64,000 nt of DNA from Meconema thalassinum (GCA_946902985.2 OX336395.1:288481065-288545064); one strand, 5' to 3'; positions 10,453 to 20,372 are shown, counted from the first letter of the stretch. Notes: a model not told the origin generated them from the sequence alone. Numbers and translations: made by a program.

Positions 10453-11405
10453 ATGGTAAGTACCTATGAATGACTATTTTAATAATGTCATGCTAATGAA
10501 CTTTAAATTTGTAGTTATTGATTAGGTAATTAATGATTTTTATTTATTTATTTGCTTGCAGATAACCGGTATACCTTACATGTCTGAGATACAAGAAACC
10601 ATTGCACTTTTGAGACCACTAGAAATAAACAGCAACAAGCTAGTGCAAGTGAAGGTCAGATTATTTTTCAAAACTAACTTGTTTAATTTTTTGTTTGATA
10701 TTATTTTATTTTATGAAATGCATGTATTAACCTGAATTTAGGTATTTATAGCGGTTTATTTTATTTATTTTTAGAAACTTGGAAAGAAAAGCCCTACCGC
10801 CGTAGCAGTTGCTCTAAACCCGAGACGCAGTAGAGTGCAGCCATTGTTTCCAGGCAGTGAAGTATTTAAAACTCAGGTACGCCTAACATAAAATGCTATT
10901 CCATTTTACCACTACTGAAAACTCGTAGACAAAAACCTGTACATGACTAGGACAATGATTTTTTTTCTTGAATAATGGCCATGTATTGACAAACGGTACA
11001 AGACACTACTGGTTGTTGACTGGGAAAAGTACAAGGCTATATTGAATTTTCTATAAACAAAAATTTAAATTTAATTTATGGGTGGTTCCCTATGGACTCA
11101 ACAAATGTCCACAGGATTGAACAAGATAATTTGGACAAAATGATATGATATTTATTTTTGTTTATATATTGGTTAAAGGGAAATGTAAATGACTGCAGCT
11201 TTATAAAAAAAAGGAAATAAGTACATGGGATACTGTTAGTGCAAACATACAGTTTATTTTTTTAATATTTTGTTTGATGGTGTTTTTATTTAATGCCAAT
11301 TACGTTAATGTTTAATTACAAGTATTGATTGATTGAGTGATGGGTTATTTTGTTTGTTTTTTATAGGTGTGCTCATGCGCCATTAACATAGTGAACAGAC
11401 AGTGA
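10453..11405 (+). CDS. Small spliced ORF, about 78 residues, unknown
   Basis: I built this model from splice sites. Exon 1 ends with ATG at 10453-10455, directly before GTAAGT. Exon 2 is 10562-10654 (after TTGCTTGCAG, before GTCAG). Exon 3 is 10775-10876 (after TTTTTAG, before GTACGC). Exon 4 begins at 11367 after TTTTTTATAG, and the frame stops at 11403-11405. All introns are phase 0 and the joined frame has no stop. The product begins MITGIPYMSEIQETIALL and has a basic middle (PRRSRVQPLFPG). No family was recognised. The last exon continues into the IAP sequence, so this could instead be a spliced 5' leader of the IAP mRNA, with the start at 11480 used for the IAP. Confidence 0.5.
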
Positions 11406-11479
11406 AGAAACCATACATTGTGCTTTAAAGTAATCTGTGCAATTTAATAACTTACAATAAGATTTTTTTATTATAACAC

Positions 11480-12482
11480 ATGGCGTTTGTACCAAATACA
11501 ACAAGTGAGCAAGTTGGTTTACCACGTGGGTTAAATTTAAAATCAGAATATGATCGTTGGTTAACATTTGAATCCTGGCCTGTAGGCTTTTTGTCAACAC
11601 GTAAACTTGCAAAAGCCGGTGATTTTTACTTGAACCGAGAAGATGTGGTGCGCTGTGTGTTTTGTCGTATTGAACTTTCACACTGGAAAGAAGGGGATGA
11701 TCCTTTTCCAGACCATTTGCGATGGTCTCCTAGTTGTCCTTACATGCTTTGAAAACAAGTGGGCCACCTACCAGTGTATCCATTTTACCGAACCACAAGG
11801 CCATTGGCTACTACTTACGTTGCTGAATCACAATTTAATGATAATGATGTATTACCAGCCAACAACGGTAGTGTCGACATATGTGGTCCACATGGCATAC
11901 ACAGTGTTAAATTGGTATGTGCTTTTTAAAAATTGGGAGTTTGGAAGACTAAATCACTAGCACACCCAGAGTACAGCTCTGTTGAAAAACGTTTAGAATC
12001 TTATAAAAATGTTTGGCCATTAATATTAAAAACCTTACAAAACAGCTAAGTGAAGCTGGATTTTTTTTATACTGGTGAAGGGGATAAAACATTATGTTTT
12101 TATTGTTGATTTGCTTTAAAGGATTGGCAAATGGCTGATGACCCTTTTGTGCAACACGCTGTAGATACATGGTGTTGCTTAAAGGTCAGGAATTTGTGAA
12201 CACTATTCGTAAAGAAAACGTGATTGCAGCACAAGAGATAAAAGTGCCTATTGAGTTAGAACACGCGGAGCGAATACATGAGGCTAAAAAAAAGACTTGT
12301 CTCACGAACAGATACAAAATTGTGACCAACAATTATGTAAAATTTGTTATCAAGATGAACTAGGTGTTGTATTTTTGCCTTGTGGACACATGATAGCATG
12401 TGTCAAGTGTGCATTAGAACTTAACACTTGTGCTATATGCAGAAAAGTAGTATCTGCTACAGTTAGGGCATTTCTTGCATAA
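11480..12482 (+). pseudogene. Inhibitor-of-apoptosis gene (BIR-BIR-RING), decayed
   Basis: IAPs bind and restrain caspases through BIR domains and ubiquitinate partners through the RING. BIR1 spans about codons 20-90 from the ATG at 11480, with CVFC, then DH and a Cys after six residues (DHLRWSPSC), a full zinc set. An in-frame stop follows at 11750. BIR2 lies at about 11960-12180 (FFYTGEGDKTLCFYC, DDPFVQHA) with two or more stops or frame changes. The RING at 12330-12450 is complete (CKICYQ, CGHMIACVKC, CAICRK). The stop is at 12480-12482. The layout resembles insect and baculovirus-type IAPs. A plausible 5' leader with three introns precedes it. It is broken as it stands; whether it derives from a host gene or a virus cannot be told here. 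Confidence 0.88.
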
Positions 12483-12594
12483 ATAGTATAATTTATTAAC
12501 AATGCATAGTGCAAAATTCCTATATGCAAGATATTATTACAAGCTGTTTTAGAGTGTAATAGATATGCTATTGTTTTGTTTATAGACTACTACA

Positions 12595-12874
12595 ATGAAT
12601 GTTTTGAATGCTGTTGGACAAGCATGTGACTTAGAGACAAAAAGCTCAGCGAATTGCCAACGCATATTCCATTTCGGATTATCAAGATCCGGAAATTGAA
12701 AACAGCATATGGAGATCGTGTACTTGTGTATGTGAAAACTTTGAGACATTTCCGCCTACACGGTTTAATGATATGTCGGAGAGTGCTTTTGATGAAGTCA
12801 ATAATGCTGTGCAACCTGCACACTTAATTTATGAAGGTTTTAAAAACAATAGGTGCATGGTCCGTTTTAATTAA
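12595..12874 (+). pseudogene. Unidentified ORF downstream of the IAP gene
   Basis: A plausible acceptor (TTGTTTATAG, ending 12585) precedes an ATG at 12595. The first 15 or so codons (MNVLNAVGQACDLET) are in one frame, then a one-base shift leads to an open frame of about 78 codons ending at 12872-12874. The latter part contains CTCVCENFETFPPTRFNDM, an acidic and Cys-containing stretch. I do not recognise the family. AATAAA follows within a few bases of the stop. The length of the open frame with its upstream splice signal suggests a real gene that is lightly damaged. Confidence 0.4.
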
Positions 12875-12881
12875 ATAAAAA
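12873..12881 (+). terminator. Polyadenylation signal (AATAAA)
   Basis: TTAAATAAAA overlaps the stop of the unidentified ORF, and a second AATAAA lies near 13034. Either could end the plus-strand transcript of the cargo element. Confidence 0.3.
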
Positions 12882-13172
12882 AAAACAAATGTGAAATAAT
12901 AATAGAAAAATATAAGTGATGACAATAGACTGAAAGAGAAAAATATGTGTATAGAATAATAATGTTTTAGTCTTTAGTATTGCCTTTAAAAATATTATCA
13001 TGAAACCAAAAAATATATATATATAAAGTTTGTAAATAAATGCAAAATGATGTTACAATGTTGTTTTATTTTATACAAAGTTAGAATATTTAACATTGCA
13101 GCGTATACATGATTATGCCAATCGATGCACACTTAATACAAGTCTTTGCCTTTTCGATACCGTGATATAGTT

Positions 13173-13692
13173 TTAAAAACAAAGCTTGTTGTAGATCTTT
13201 TTTCCACGACGAACAATAGGTATAAAAACGTCATTATCACTATCATAATCATAAGCAGTATTATTATTATTATCCTCAACATTATCCTCAACTAGACTAA
13301 AACAAGTTAAATATTCCTGTTCCTCTTCCTGTTCCTGTTCCTCTTCCTCTACAGTGTCCTCATGTAGAGTCTGCGTGGCCTTTGATAATGTTAAGGGTTT
13401 TTTTGAACATTGAATTATTTTCAGTAGTAGTATTGTTTTATAGCCCTTGCTTTTTAGCATTTTTATGATTTTCTGATGACAGCAATAGTGTTTCATGTAG
13501 TACACTACATTGATGATCACTGACACTTAAAACCTTACTATTTTTACTTTTTACCTCACTGCGACATTGTTTTGAACGTTATTTTGAACAACGCCAAATA
13601 ACAGTTCCATTTTTATTGGTTCGTTTCACAATATATGAATATCCTATATAGAATGCATGAGGCTTACCATACCTTGTCACTGATACTTCCAT
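13173..13692 (-). pseudogene. FLYWCH zinc-finger gene with acidic C-terminus, decayed
   Basis: Read on the minus strand from the ATG at 13690-13692: MEVSVTRYGKPHAFYIGYSY, then GTVIWRC, then CR and a His-containing end (SDHQCSVLHE). This matches the FLYWCH domain, a DNA or protein-binding zinc finger common in insects and in MULE-type transposons. An in-frame stop sits just after WRCSK. The expected final H-x-H reads HQC. A frame change near 13420 leads to a second frame with a Glu-rich run (VEEEEQEQEEEQEY), an acidic Asp/Asn stretch and the stop at 13173. The gene converges on the IAP transcription unit. Confidence 0.72.
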
Positions 13693-13775
13693 ATCAACTG
13701 TCAAGCATAGACTAAGCTCTAGTAAAGACAACTTGGTTATAAGAACAATAGTTTAATGTGCGAGCATATATGGAT

Positions 13776-14297
13776 GCAAATGTGGGAGCAAAAAAGTGGG
13801 AGCAAAAATTGGGAGCAAAAAGTGTAAGCAAAAGTGGGAGCAAATATGAGAGCAAAATAAATGGAGGAGCAAGTATGGGAGCAAAAAGTGGGAGTAAATG
13901 TGAAAGCAAAAGTGGGAGCAAATATGAGAGCAAAAAGTAGGAGCAAGTATGGGAGCAAAAAGAGGGAGCAAATGTGAAGGCAAAAGAGGGAGCAAAAGTG
14001 AGAGAAAAAAGTGGGAGCAAAAAGTGTAAGCAAAAGTGGGAGCAAATATGAAAGCAAAAAAAAGTGGGAGCAAATATGGGAGCAAAAAGTGGGAGCATAA
14101 AAGTGGGAGCAAAAAAGTGGGTGCAAAAAAGTGTAAACAAATATGGGAGCAAGGAAGTGTGAGCAAATATGAGAGCAGAAAGTGGGAGCAAATGTGAAAG
14201 AAAAAGTGGGAGCAAAAAGTGAGAGCAAAAAAAGAGCGAGCAAAAGTGGGTGCACAAAGTGGGAGAAAAATGTATGAGTAAAAGGTGGGGGCAAATA
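13776..14297 (+). repeat. Degenerate 13-14 bp tandem repeat (GGGAGCAAAAAGT type)
   Basis: Roughly 38 imperfect units of GGGAGCAAAAAGT and GGGAGCAAATATGA fill about 520 bp. The long minus-strand frames rich in CSHFLLPLF are by-products of the repeat and not genes. Confidence 0.9.
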
Positions 14298-14316
14298 TGG
14301 TGTTTTACTAAAACAA

Positions 14317-14456
14317 TCTCACCTAACCTAACCTAACTTTTCCTAACCTAACTTTATCCAACCTAACCTAACTTCACCTAACCTATCCTAACCCAAATTC
14401 ACCTAACCTAACTTGACGTAACTTCACCTAACCTAACTTGACCTAACATAACTTTT
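14317..14456 (+). repeat. CCTAA-rich array (TTAGG-like) in the TIR element
   Basis: Repeated ACCTAACCTAACTT units. CCTAA is the complement of the insect telomere unit TTAGG, but it is mixed here with AACTT variants. Another array stands at 60895-60985. Confidence 0.8.
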
Positions 14457-14837
14457 TATTACACAAAAACATCTTCCTTTAAGCCAGCCTCCCACCGCCA
14501 TTCATCTGTGACGTCATAGCCAGTCTCAAAGCAAGTCTAAACTTGTAGAACATGTCATGTGACAAGGTTAGTTTAAGTGAGCTGAGGTTAACTTAAGTTA
14601 GCTAGCTCTATCTCACCCCTAGCCAATCATTAACCTTAAAAGCACTCTAGAGTTCTTGGAATCTGTTCATGTAATTATTATTCTTGACAGTACTTTGGAA
14701 ATTACACCTTGAAAAATATCAATCCCCTTGAATTTGTTTAAACTGTTATTATTATTATTATTAGCCAAGTCACTTTACTAAAATTTAATTTATGTGTATT
14801 AGTTGATATGAAAGTCTCAACAACCAGCCATGCTTGC
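14457..14837. other. Unassigned right part of the TIR-element core
   Basis: No gene was recognised. A short TTATTATTATTA run lies at 14749-14761, and the right inverted repeat begins shortly after. Confidence 0.4.
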
Positions 14838-16337
14838 ACACTTAACACATTTTCAAATATTCGCCCCCATCCGTCATAGGAAATATCAGAAAACCAACCG
14901 TCATAATAAGCCGCCCCGCAATCCCACCAAAATAGCAATTCATTTCTTCCGGGCACGGTCATCGAAATCGCCATGAGAGATTTTTGAAATATTCGTCATA
15001 GGAAATATCTTTAAAAAGGGATTTTTTGAAAATATTCACTTTCATTCGTTCGTCATATAGGAAAATATCAAAAAGCGCTCCCTCGCCCTGCTGCCCCGTC
15101 GAAATAGCTATTTCCTGTATACACCATGGCCAGTCATAGCCTCGTTGTAACATGCGTCAAGCGCTACTGGCTCTCTGTCTATAAACACTCTTTTATTAAA
15201 AAACAAAATAAAAAATAAAAAAATTAATGCATAGTTCTTGTCCTAGAGACTTGACATTTGTTTTCCTGGTAGAGGGTGTAGAGAACTTTAATTTACGTCA
15301 AACAAACTTATTTGTCAACTTGTTAGTTTCCAAAATAGAAAAATTCAAAATTTAAGTGTTTTCAAAAAATCTCAAAAAATAAAAGAGTTTTATTATAAAC
15401 AAATAAAGGTCATAGAGACCATTTGTTTGAACTATTGAACAACGTTCTATCAAGTTTGGTTTTCAAACTATAGTCTACGATTCTAATCAAAAATTTTCAA
15501 AAAAATTAAATAATACAATACGTGGTCCAGAGCAAAGCGCCCGTCACCCCAACGCCAACAATACCTCATTCGTTAAAATCCGACCATCCATTCGCCAATT
15601 ATCGCCAATGTTCGCGAGAAAGTAGGCTATATTTTTTTTCCTCCTACACCCTTGAAACTTGCTGTCCTCCTACAGGGTATAGCCACCTTACATTAACGTT
15701 AAACAAACTTTTTTCCAAAATTCACAGTTTCCAAAATATCGCCAATTTCAAAATCAAGAATTTTCTTGTTTTTTAATATCAACACACATTCTTATCAAAG
15801 AGAACGTCATCCCAACGCCAACAACACCCCGTTCGTTAAAATCCGACCATGCGTTCGGGAGATATCGGCAAAGTTTATATGAAAGTAGGGGACTAAGCAG
15901 CTTTGTCATCATCCCACTACTGTCAAGTTTTTATCCTAGAAATTTGAAATTTATTTTGGGGGTAGAGGGGGTAGGGACCATTCATTTACGTCAAACATAC
16001 TTGTTAGTTTCCAAAATATAGGAATTTCAAAATTGGACAGTTTTCGAAATAACATAAAAAATAAAGAAGTTTTATTATAAAAATAAAGGACATAAAGACC
16101 ATTCGTTTGAACCATGGCACAACGTTCTATCATGTTTGGTTTTTAAACTATCGCCTACTTTCAAAAACAAATATTTTCAAAAAAATTGAAAAATATAACG
16201 AGTCGTCCATAGGAAAGAGGACGTTAGCCCGAGTCCAACGATATGTCGCATGTCCATGGTTTCGCGAAATATACATAAAAGGTCAGCGTAGCCGAGCGGC
16301 TAGTGTCACTATTTTAAACCCGTCACTCCCCCCTTCC
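14838..16337 (-). repeat. Right terminal inverted repeat of the 8.5-kb element
   Basis: The reverse complement of 7862-9268, from the inner boundary ACACTTAACACATTTTC to the terminal CCCCCC and TTCC. It is about 100 bp longer than the left copy because of small indels. The outer G/C run is 6 bases here against 21 on the left. Confidence 0.88.
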
Positions 16338-17389
16338 GTTGTTTCAAGATCTTCTTCAGAGAATTGTGCATTAAATGCAAATGGTGATGGCATCATCATA
16401 ACATCATTTTAATTCTCAACACAAGACTTTATTTGTGGAAACCCTTTGTCACACATGACAAGGTCACCAGGTTCAATATAATTAAGTACACCCGAATTAA
16501 CTGTAATGTAGCTGTCAGTTGCCCTTCCAACATAGCACTTGGAAAGAAATGAAATACATCCTGACGGAGCAATGGGGACAAGAAATTTTACTGTAAACGA
16601 ACGCTTTGGTTTTCTTCACAGTACACTTCACTGCAGTCTGTAATGCACGTGCAATTTTTATAATGTGCCTTAAAAGAAACTGGCATTGTTTTCATGATAC
16701 AAGAGCGATGTGGCCAGAAAGTCCACGCCTTCATTTTCTCGAATTAGTTCTGTAGAATGAATTTAAAGGCAGCAAAAGCTGTCGTCCTATGGCAACTAAA
16801 TGTTACACCGAGTGCACCAGAACTGATTCCTATTTTCATCTTCATCAAAAACAGCAGCAACATATTATGTATGCTAAGTGTGCAGTTGCGGTGTATCGAA
16901 GGTAATAATGATAAGAGAACATGGAACACTGATAATGTTGCGCCTGCGATGTCCACGAGCTCCTGTTCATTTCCATCAACTGATTGGAACCCGTAAAATG
17001 AATGTTTGGGTTGTAAAATGTAAGCTTAAACACTGCGATCTCTTTTGGAACAATTGTCTGTCATTGTTTGTTTACTGACTAGGGGCAAAGGAAGACCAGT
17101 CTGAGGTTCTGCCACCATTGCTTTTCAAGTTACAGAACAATACATTAACTTTATTTACATCGCGGGTTATTAAACTTGTGTCTGTCTGGATACCGATATC
17201 ACTACTAGTCGGCGAGCAAGAAGTCGCTTCCACCACCAAAGTGCTATCTTCAGTTCTGCCGTCACTGTGCCTTAGTTTTCTTCGTATGTTACTAGCTGTA
17301 ATGTTTTCTGCCACAGCATGCTGATTATTTACCCACGGCGTCATGTAGAGTGTAGGTCCGTAACCTGGGCTATCAGGATCTCTTGTTGG
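16338..17389 (-). pseudogene. THAP/DDE transposase, middle part with two catalytic Asp
   Basis: Continues the THAP piece after the hAT insertion. The minus strand reads DPDSPGYGPTLY across the 17389/19988 junction, then 17344-17072 (SDIGIQTDTSL). In shifted frames follow LGVTFSCHRTTAF, CIMKTMPVSFKAHYK, ITDCSEVYCEEN (first catalytic Asp), IAPSGCISFLSKCYVGR, GDLVMCDKGF (second Asp) and MMPSPFAFNAQFSEEDLE, ending at the TIR-element target site. This is the order of a DDE_Tnp_4 nuclease. Several frameshifts and stops show it is dead. The third catalytic residue lies 8.5 kb away at 7681-7861. Confidence 0.88.
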
Positions 17390-19979
17390 CAGTGGCGGAT
17401 CCAGGCCTTGCGGGGCCCTGGGCGATATGATAAGGTGGGGCCCACAACAATAGGAAATTAAGAAAATATCAAATCAAATGGAAAATTGTTTGGTAATAAT
17501 AATAATAAAATAAAGATTAGTTACAATATTTTGAATACAATACAGTTCATTTTTAGCCTACTTTCGACTTTTGCCAAAAATGAATGTAGACTATTGAGAT
17601 CAACACAGGGCGAAAAGAAGTGTGTCTGTCTGTGTGTGTGTATGTGTGTGTGTGAGTCTGTGTGTGTGTGAGTGAGTGTGTGTACTCTGAATGTCTGCCC
17701 CCCCCTATCAATTCGAACACGGTGAACGCGAATTGAACGAAATTTGGTACAAAGGTAGCACTAGCAAAGGACACCTCAGTGTCATGTTTTATATCACCGC
17801 CATCTTGACGGAAACGTAATGGCGGCCACACAAATGTTCAAAGCTTAAATCAAATTACGACTAACCTAATCATCCGATCTCTACCAAATTTTGCAAAAAC
17901 ATACCTTTATGGAGGAAGCATCCTTTGACAAAATTAATAGGTCATTAGCCTAATAGTTTGCGGATGGCGGCCATCTTTGTGTCAAAATCGATTCCCCATA
18001 TTAATTCAAACACGGTGAAACCGAATGGAACGAAATTTGGTACAGAGGTAACACTAGCAAAGGGTACCTCAGTGTCATGTTTTATATCGCCACCATCTTG
18101 AAAGAAACGTAATGGCGGCCACACAAATGTTCAAAGCTTAAATCAAATTACGACTAATGTAATCATCCGATCGCTACCAAATTTTCCAACAACATACCTT
18201 TATGGAGGGAGCAACCTTTTACCAATCTAATAGGTCATTTGCCTAATAGTTTGCGGATGGCGGCCATCTTTGTGTCAAAATCGATTCCTCCTATTAATTC
18301 AAACACGGTGAAACCGAATGGAACGAAATTTGGTACAGAGGTAACACTAGCAAAGGGTACCTCAGTGTCATGTTTTATATCGCCACCATCTTGACAGAAA
18401 CGTAATGGCGGCCACACAAATGTTCAAAGCTTAAATCAAATTACGACTAATGTAATCATCCGATCGCTACCAAATTTTCCAACAAATTACCTTTATGGAG
18501 GGAGCAACCTTTGACCAATCTAATAGGTCATTAGCCTAATAGTTTGCGGATGGCGGCCATCTTTGTGTCAAAATTGATTCCTCCTATTAATTCAAACACG
18601 GAGAAACCGAATGGAACGAAATTTGGTACAGAGGTAGCACTAGCAAAGGGCACCTCAATGTTATGTTTTATATCGCCGCCATCTTGACGGAAACGTAATG
18701 GTGGCCAAACAAATGTTCAAAGCTTAAATCAAATTACGATTAACCTAATAATCCGATCCCTACCAAATTTTGCAATAACATACCTTTATGGAGGGAGCAT
18801 CCTTTGACCAAACTAATAGGTCATTAGCCTAATATTTTGCAGATGGCGGCCATCCTTGTGTGAAAATCGATTCCCCCTATTAATTCGAACACGGTGAAAC
18901 CGAATGGAACGAAATTTGGAACAGACGTAGCACTAGCAAAGGGCACCTCAGTGTCATGTTTTATATCACCGCCATCTTGACGGAAATGTAATCGCGGCCA
19001 CCCAAATGTTAAAAGCTAAAATGTAATTACGACCAACCTAATAATCAAGTCTCTACCAAATTTTGCAACAACATATCTTTATGTGGGAAGCATATTCTGA
19101 CCAAACTGCAAGATCATCAGCCCAATAGTTTGCAGATGATGGCCAGTATATGTGCAAATCGATTCCCCCTATCAATTCAAACACGGTGAAACCGGATTGA
19201 ACGGAATTTGGTACAGAGGTAGCACTAGCAAAGGGCACCTCAGTGTCATGTTTTATATCGCCACCATCTTGACAGAAACGGAATGACGGCCACCCAAATG
19301 TTAAAAGCTTAAATCAAATTACGACCATCTTAATAATTTTGCAACAACATGCCTTTTTGTGGAAAGCAGCTTATGACTGACTACAAGGTCATCAGCCCAA
19401 TAGTTTGCAAATGGCGGCCATGTATATGTGCACATCCATTCCCCATATCAATTCAAACACGGTGAAACTGAATTGAATGAAATATTTTACAGAGGTAGCC
19501 CTACCAAAGGGCACCTCATATTCATGTTTAATATCCCTATAGCACGTTGTATTTCAACAAGCTACTACAACCAACATTCAATTATACTCCTTGAAAAGGA
19601 TAAAGAGTTATAACCATACCCATGCATTTAGGAGAAAGTTGGCTATATGTTCTTTATTGAACATCTTGTTAATAGTATGAAAGAAACCTTTAAGTCCCCT
19701 TGAAGATGATTATGTAAACTATGAAAAATTAAAATTTTACTTTGCGACTTTTTTCCCGGCCGAAGTCTTCTATCATTTCACTGAAATCAAAACTTGCTAA
19801 TCGGTCACTGGAGGTCATAGCTGCACTGAAAAAAGAATATGAATTATAAATTAGTTTGAAAAGTTTGGAAAGTATAATTAAGTAATCAATTAAATGTAAA
19901 ACAATTCATGGCGCGGGGCCTTCCGAACCGCGGGGCCCTGGGCGGTCGCCCTCTTCGCCCTCCTCTAGATCCGCCCCTG
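17390..19979. mobile_element. hAT-type non-autonomous element with internal satellite
   Basis: The left end CAGTGGCGGATCCAGG and the right end (complement CAGGGGCGGATCTAGAGG) are imperfect inverted repeats, and both continue into GGGGCCCTGGGCG blocks. CTTGTTGG stands at 17382-17389 and again at 19980-19987, an exact 8-bp duplication typical of hAT transposons. Removing the element and one duplication restores the transposase frame. There is no transposase inside. It is filled by a second repeat: a palindromic head near 17555-17590, a TG microsatellite, and tandem 293-bp units. Confidence 0.92.
17700..19560 (+). repeat. Tandem array of about 293-bp units (6-7 copies)
   Basis: The marker CACCTCAGTGTCATG recurs near 17772, 18066, 18358, 18651, 18945, 19239 and, degenerate, 19511. 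Units carry GAAATTTGGTACAGAGG and GATGGCGGCCATC. The same unit type stands at 26340-26890 and 33640-34190, always after a head with TAGCCTACTTTCG and a (TG)n run. Head, microsatellite and tandem body suggest a Helentron/DINE-like non-autonomous element; this class is inference. Confidence 0.85.
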
Positions 19980-20245
19980 CTTGTTGGTGTGCCAATTACG
20001 AAATGTTGACTGCAAACTCGAGAATACTTGCTAGGAGTCGATGGTTTTCCCTGTATTGTGGCACGTTTTTCTGCTGCTATCCAAGCTTTTCTTCTGATAC
20101 CATGCTGAGTTTCGTTTGGAAATCTCAACAGTTTAGTTCCCGGAGGACTGTTTCTATATGTAACACTACACCCAACGACACAACAGTTTTGATTACTTTC
20201 ACATGTTCTGTTCTCCATTACTTCATTGTGACCAATCTGTGACAC
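19980..20245 (-). pseudogene. THAP zinc-finger N-terminus of the transposase
   Basis: The minus strand from the ATG at 20243-20245 reads a short leader, then a C2CH THAP domain: CCVVGC, a spaced KLLRFPNETQ, AWIAAEKR, and VCSQHF. THAP domains bind the ends of their transposon or specific promoters. The frame continues HFVIGTPT up to 19988 and is then cut by the hAT insertion. It continues at 17389. The N-terminus lies about 130 bp inside the right end of the transposon. This piece itself has no stop, in contrast to the nuclease part. Confidence 0.88.
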
Positions 20246-20350
20246 AACATGGAAACAAATTAGCCTACTTCACACTCCCATTCATTGCTAGCTCGTGTCT
20301 TGCAGCTAGTCCCCCCAATCGTTTACTGAGCCTGCCACCAGAACGCAACA

Positions 20351-20372
20351 CTCGCCATTCGCACGGTCCCTA
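20351..20372 (-). repeat. Right terminal inverted repeat of the two-gene transposon
   Basis: The complement of TAGGGACCGTGCGAATG with GCGAG, matching 5618-5638. TTA follows at 20373-20375. Confidence 0.75.

Larger units (their letters stand above)
7862..16337. mobile_element. 8.5-kb long-TIR element carrying IAP and FLYWCH genes
   Basis: The outer 1.4-1.5 kb on each side are inverted copies of each other (7862-9268 and 14838-16337). The element interrupts the transposase gene, so its ends are set by the broken reading frame. CGTTGTT stands at 7855-7861 and again at 16337-16343, giving a 6-bp duplication (GTTGTT) or 7 bp. The termini are AGTAGGGG on the left and the complement of GGAAGGGG on the right, each with a G run. 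The unique core (9269-14837) has a spliced small ORF, a BIR/BIR/RING gene and an unidentified ORF on the plus strand, and a FLYWCH gene converging from the minus strand. I see no transposase, integrase, polymerase or capsid gene. A 6-bp duplication and long TIRs fit a Polinton/Maverick-type mobiliser; FLYWCH also occurs in MULE transposons, but those usually make 9-bp duplications. It is probably a non-autonomous cargo element. Confidence 0.85.
5618..20372. mobile_element. Old two-gene DNA transposon (ISL2EU/Harbinger-like), split by nested insertions
   Basis: The left end TAGGAACCGTGCGAATG at 5618 matches the reverse complement of the right end at 20372, with one mismatch in the first 17 bases. 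TTA flanks both ends (5615-5617 and 20373-20375). Between them lie two convergent genes whose stop codons are about 85 bp apart: SWIM plus YqaJ on the plus strand, and THAP plus a DDE_Tnp_4-type transposase on the minus strand. Subtracting the three later insertions (SINE, 8.5-kb TIR element, hAT element) leaves about 3.3 kb, a usual size for such transposons. Pairing of a DDE transposase with a YqaJ exonuclease is, as I recall, reported for the ISL2EU group; the TTA duplication would also fit PIF/Harbinger. Both genes are broken. Confidence 0.8.

Noticed and set aside
13712..14294. Three overlapping minus-strand ORFs of 137-185 codons rich in CSHFLLPLFAP
   Set aside because: They are translations of the GGGAGCAAAAAGT tandem repeat; all three frames are open for the same reason and none has a domain.
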